A stretch of DNA of 64,000 bases from positions 62,001 to 126,000 of the forward strand of contig JBOEHE010000035.1 of NCBI GenBank assembly GCA_050633785.1. The letters run 5' to 3'. Under the pieces are notes generated by a model. The model did not search any database, was not told the origin of the DNA, and worked only from the letters and a program-made list of their open reading frames with translations. Both the position numbers and the translations under genes were made by a program. This DNA comes from CALKZN01 sp050633785 (GTDB lineage Bacteria > Pseudomonadota > Gammaproteobacteria > Arenicellales > Arenicellaceae). Positions within the stretch are counted from its first letter, which is position 1. Every line of letters starts with the position of its first letter. Shown here one piece after another: positions 62,039 through 64,000 of this stretch.

Positions 62039-62926
62039 ATGAACTATTTAAGTCAATTGTGGACCGATGAGCTTATCGAGACCCTGCATTATGCTATCGA
62101 TGACTGGGGACTGGTGGTAGCAGTGATCATTTTTGGCTTTGAACTATTGCTGTTGTCACTCAGAAAAAAGGTCAATAAGGGTGTTTGGGGTGATGTTTTT
62201 GCAAATTTTATGACTCTTGGGTTCTTTATTGCGATCAACACTTTTTTGATTGGTATCCTGTATGTTTCCGTCTTCTATTGGGTTTATATCAATTTCAGCA
62301 TCACCCATCTGTCGACTAATCTGTGGACAGTTCTGGCCTGTATTGTATTGGCTGATATTGCCTACTACTGGGAACATCGTTTCGTGCACAGAGTTGGATT
62401 TGGCTGGGCAACGCATTCGGTACATCACAGTTCGCCTTATTTTAATATTTCAGTTGCTTATCGCTTTGGTCCTTTAGATGGCTTGATGCCACTGTTTTTT
62501 CATCTCCCTCTGGCTATTTTAGGATTTAATCCCTTGCTAATCTTTTTTGCTGAGATGCTTGTGCAAGTCTATCAGACATTGCTGCACACTGAGATTGTGC
62601 GAAAATTACCCAGGCCCATTGAAGCCATTTTCAATACGCCATCGCATCACAGGGTTCACCACGGTTCCAACCGGCAGTATATTGATAAGAATTATGCGGG
62701 CATTTTTATTATCTGGGATCGTTTGTTCGGCACCTTTGCCAAAGAGCAGGAGAAAGTCATATATGGTGTGACTAAGCCAATTGAAACCATTAATCCATTT
62801 AAGGTGTTTTTTCTGGGTTATGCCCGTTTGCTGCAGAAGATGTTGAAGGCGGGTTCCTTCGCTAATGCCATAGGCTATTTTTTTCGTCCGCCAGGTTGGG
62901 AACCTGATGATAAAGAAGCTTCTTAG
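62039..62926 (+). CDS. Sterol-desaturase-type fatty acid hydroxylase, 295 aa
   Basis: Membrane di-iron hydroxylase with the three His clusters in order: HRFVH, HSVHHSS and HRVHHGSN, plus the earlier DIAYYWEHR. Such enzymes hydroxylate or desaturate fatty acids, sterols or carotenoids. Three to four membrane helices. GTG 62033 is in frame, but ATG 62039 is used. No pathway partner is visible nearby. Confidence 0.9.
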   Translation: MNYLSQLWTDELIETLHYAIDDWGLVVAVIIFGFELLLLSLRKKVNKGVWGDVFANFMTLGFFIAINTFLIGILYVSVFYWVYINFSITHLSTNLWTVLACIVLADIAYYWEHRFVHRVGFGWATHSVHHSSPYFNISVAYRFGPLDGLMPLFFHLPLAILGFNPLLIFFAEMLVQVYQTLLHTEIVRKLPRPIEAIFNTPSHHRVHHGSNRQYIDKNYAGIFIIWDRLFGTFAKEQEKVIYGVTKPIETINPFKVFFLGYARLLQKMLKAGSFANAIGYFFRPPGWEPDDKEAS

Positions 62927-62957
62927 GGCCTGTTCACACTCTAGTTGCATTTATGGC

Positions 62958-62977
62958 ACCTCTCAAAAGAGGTGTCG
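62958..62977. repeat. Inverted repeat downstream of the hydroxylase gene
   Basis: CACCTCT-CAAA-AGAGGTG, 7-bp arms with a four-base loop, 31 bp after the stop. No T-tract. Part of it (AAAAGAGGTGTCGATA) is echoed in reverse at 63023-63039 (TATCGACCTCTTTT). May terminate the hydroxylase message. Confidence 0.45.
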
Positions 62978-63064
62978 ATAGCTCATTCAACGCATCCGAA
63001 GGTATCGGCAAGTTGTAATTCGATATCGACCTCTTTTGATTTAAACGAATAATGCTTAACCTCC

Positions 63065-63196
63065 CTATCTGCGATGGTGATCGTAATTAGCCGAGTCAGT
63101 TGTGACATGGTTGGATTCTACTGGCAGGGTTGCGCTACAACCGGCAAGTGTGAAAGCTGCGGCTATTATCAGTATTTTCAGGGCTGATATATTCAT
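63065..63196 (-). CDS. Tiny lipoprotein, 43 aa
   Basis: MNISALKILIIAAAFTLAGC then SATLPVESNH and a His/Asp-rich end (NYDHHRR). A clean signal with lipobox LAGC (Cys20) and a TAGAGGT ribosome-binding site nine bases upstream of ATG support it. The mature part is only 24 residues. No family is recognised; the NYDHHRR tail could bind metal. Confidence 0.65.
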   Translation of the reverse strand: MNISALKILIIAAAFTLAGCSATLPVESNHVTTDSANYDHHRR

Positions 63197-63741
63197 GGTA
63201 AAGACCTCTATAAAATGTGCTTAAAAGCAATGATTAATGGTATGTCTGTTTGAAAGGCGGTGTTCTTTTTTGTCTTTCAAAAGGAGACTCTTTTTCTAAC
63301 ATAAGGGTTTTATGTCGTTACATAACAAGACAGGCTATGGTTGAAAATAATTACACAGATCTGTGTAATTATTTTTTGTATATGAAATGTTTTTAGAAAA
63401 TTAATGGTGCTTTCGATAAGGAGAATTTCTAATTTTTCTTATTTTTTTCAATATGTTGAGGATTCTAAGAGAAATATTCTTACTGCTTCCATGATGTTCG
63501 ATATGTTTTGATAAATAAGCTGTTTTTCTTTGTGCATCGAACAAAAAATGCCCGTGAAAGAGATAATTGAAAATATTTGAATAAGCAATTCAAGGTCAAA
63601 TAAAAGGTCTGTGATGATAGTGGTTGAAATTATTAAAACTTGACTATTTTTTACATGTTTATCAAACTATTGCCATTGCCCGAAGTGATTATCAGAGTCA
63701 GAAACTCTTGAGACAGACTAGACTATAAGGTGGTTTACATC
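63197..63741. other. AT-rich intergenic region before the globin gene
   Basis: 545 bp with no supported ORF. It contains the 32-bp palindrome at 63344-63375, and likely the globin promoter (a TTGACT at about 63641, with no clear -10). No FNR, NsrR or Fur-like site that I could defend. Confidence 0.5.
63344..63375. repeat. 32-bp perfect palindrome, possible terminator or operator
   Basis: 16-bp perfect arms centred on 63359/63360, core TTACACAGATCTGTGTAA, with an A-tract on the left and a T-tract on the right. The shape fits a bidirectional terminator, but no gene ends within 400 bp on the plus strand. It could be a regulator's site. Confidence 0.6.
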
Positions 63742-64000
63742 ATGAATAAGGCAACAAACAGGCAAACCCTTTATTACAAAATGGGTGGAGAAAGCTCACT
63801 CAAAGCATTGGTGGAAACATTCTACGATATCGTAGAAACTGATCCGGATGGAGAGCCTGTGCATGTTCTGCATTTGCAAGGCTTTGGTGTCAATCATTTG
63901 CGTCAGGCGCAATTTGAATTTTTATCGGGTTTTTTCGGTGGGCCACAGCTCTATATCGAAAAAACAGGGCATTCCAATCTGCGCCTTATGCACGAACATG
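63742..64000 (+). CDS. Truncated haemoglobin (group II-like), 3' partial
   Basis: Reads YYKMGGESSLKALVETFYDIV, then HVLHLQGFGVNHLRQAQFEF, FFGGPQLYIEKTGH and LRLMHEH before the window ends. This is the truncated-globin fold of the HbO type, with a GHSNLRLMHEH-like F-helix region carrying the proximal His. Such proteins bind O2, NO or sulfide. The ATG at 63742 follows AAGGTGG. The rest lies outside the window. Confidence 0.87.
   Translation, partial: MNKATNRQTLYYKMGGESSLKALVETFYDIVETDPDGEPVHVLHLQGFGVNHLRQAQFEFLSGFFGGPQLYIEKTGHSNLRLMHEH

Noticed and set aside
59607..62945. Short shared string GGGCCTGTT after two genes (59610 and 62928)
   Set aside because: Only nine bases are shared and flanks differ; no evidence of an insertion-sequence end.
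1..64000. CRISPR arrays, transposases, phage genes, rRNA
   Set aside because: Looked for regularly spaced repeats, DDE or integrase motifs and rRNA-like blocks by eye and found none that hold up.

Overview
The window is a piece of a Gram-negative, probably marine or aquatic gammaproteobacterial chromosome of moderate GC (roughly mid-40s % by eye). The evidence is the housekeeping set and its arrangement: glmU-glmS, uvrD, pdxA-rsmA, pepN, an rnm-like PHP gene beside thpR, groESL, znuABC, purD, thyA, purE-purK-folA-tsaC-hemF, and the LPS Kdo transferase waaA. No rRNA, tRNA, CRISPR array, transposase or integrase was found. I cannot name a genus from sequence alone.

Layout. 1-7.4 kb: the end of an M35-type metallopeptidase, then uvrD, glmS and glmU on the minus strand, a CPBP membrane protease and a small unknown gene. 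7.6-11.3 kb: pdxA-rsmA, followed by a two-gene insert (ankyrin lipoprotein plus ATP-grasp enzyme) bounded by the real rsmA 3' end and a second 85-bp copy of it. 11.6-16.8 kb: site-2-protease homologue, YdcH-like protein, thpR, PHP phosphoesterase, pepN. 17.3-27.3 kb: an AraC-type regulator and four exported proteins (PKD/beta-helix, DUF1800, DUF1501, PQQ-type sugar dehydrogenase with a CxxCH segment). 27.4-29.6 kb: groESL with a perfect CIRCE operator. 29.6-34 kb: a LytTR membrane regulator coupled to a secreted protein, a PEBP protein, and a DJ-1/DUF1272/GlxA-regulator group.

34.0-37.4 kb is an integron cassette array without an integrase (CALIN type): short, mostly unknown genes separated by attC sites. 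The R'' and R' boxes of individual cassettes match each other, which fixes cassette boundaries. It is followed by a remnant ORF and a secreted protein with three Cys/Trp-rich repeats.

39.3-43.8 kb is a zinc-starvation operon (COG0523 GTPase, DUF1826, znuA, znuC, znuB, on the minus strand) behind a perfect 26-bp palindrome that is almost certainly a Zur box. 44-55.4 kb is mainly biosynthesis: an MBL-fold hydrolase, fxsA, purD, thyA, an AraC regulator with MAPEG and YHS genes, and the close-packed purE-purK-folA-tsaC-hemF-waaA run. 55.5-64 kb carries an orphan KAP-type P-loop NTPase, a Tat-type alpha/beta hydrolase divergent from its probable TetR repressor (two matching operators), two methyltransferases, a double rhodanese, a sterol-desaturase-type hydroxylase, a tiny lipoprotein and the start of a truncated globin.

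The most unusual parts are the rsmA-bounded insert, the attC array, the exported DUF1800/DUF1501 cluster, and an orphan 32-bp perfect palindrome near 63.36 kb.
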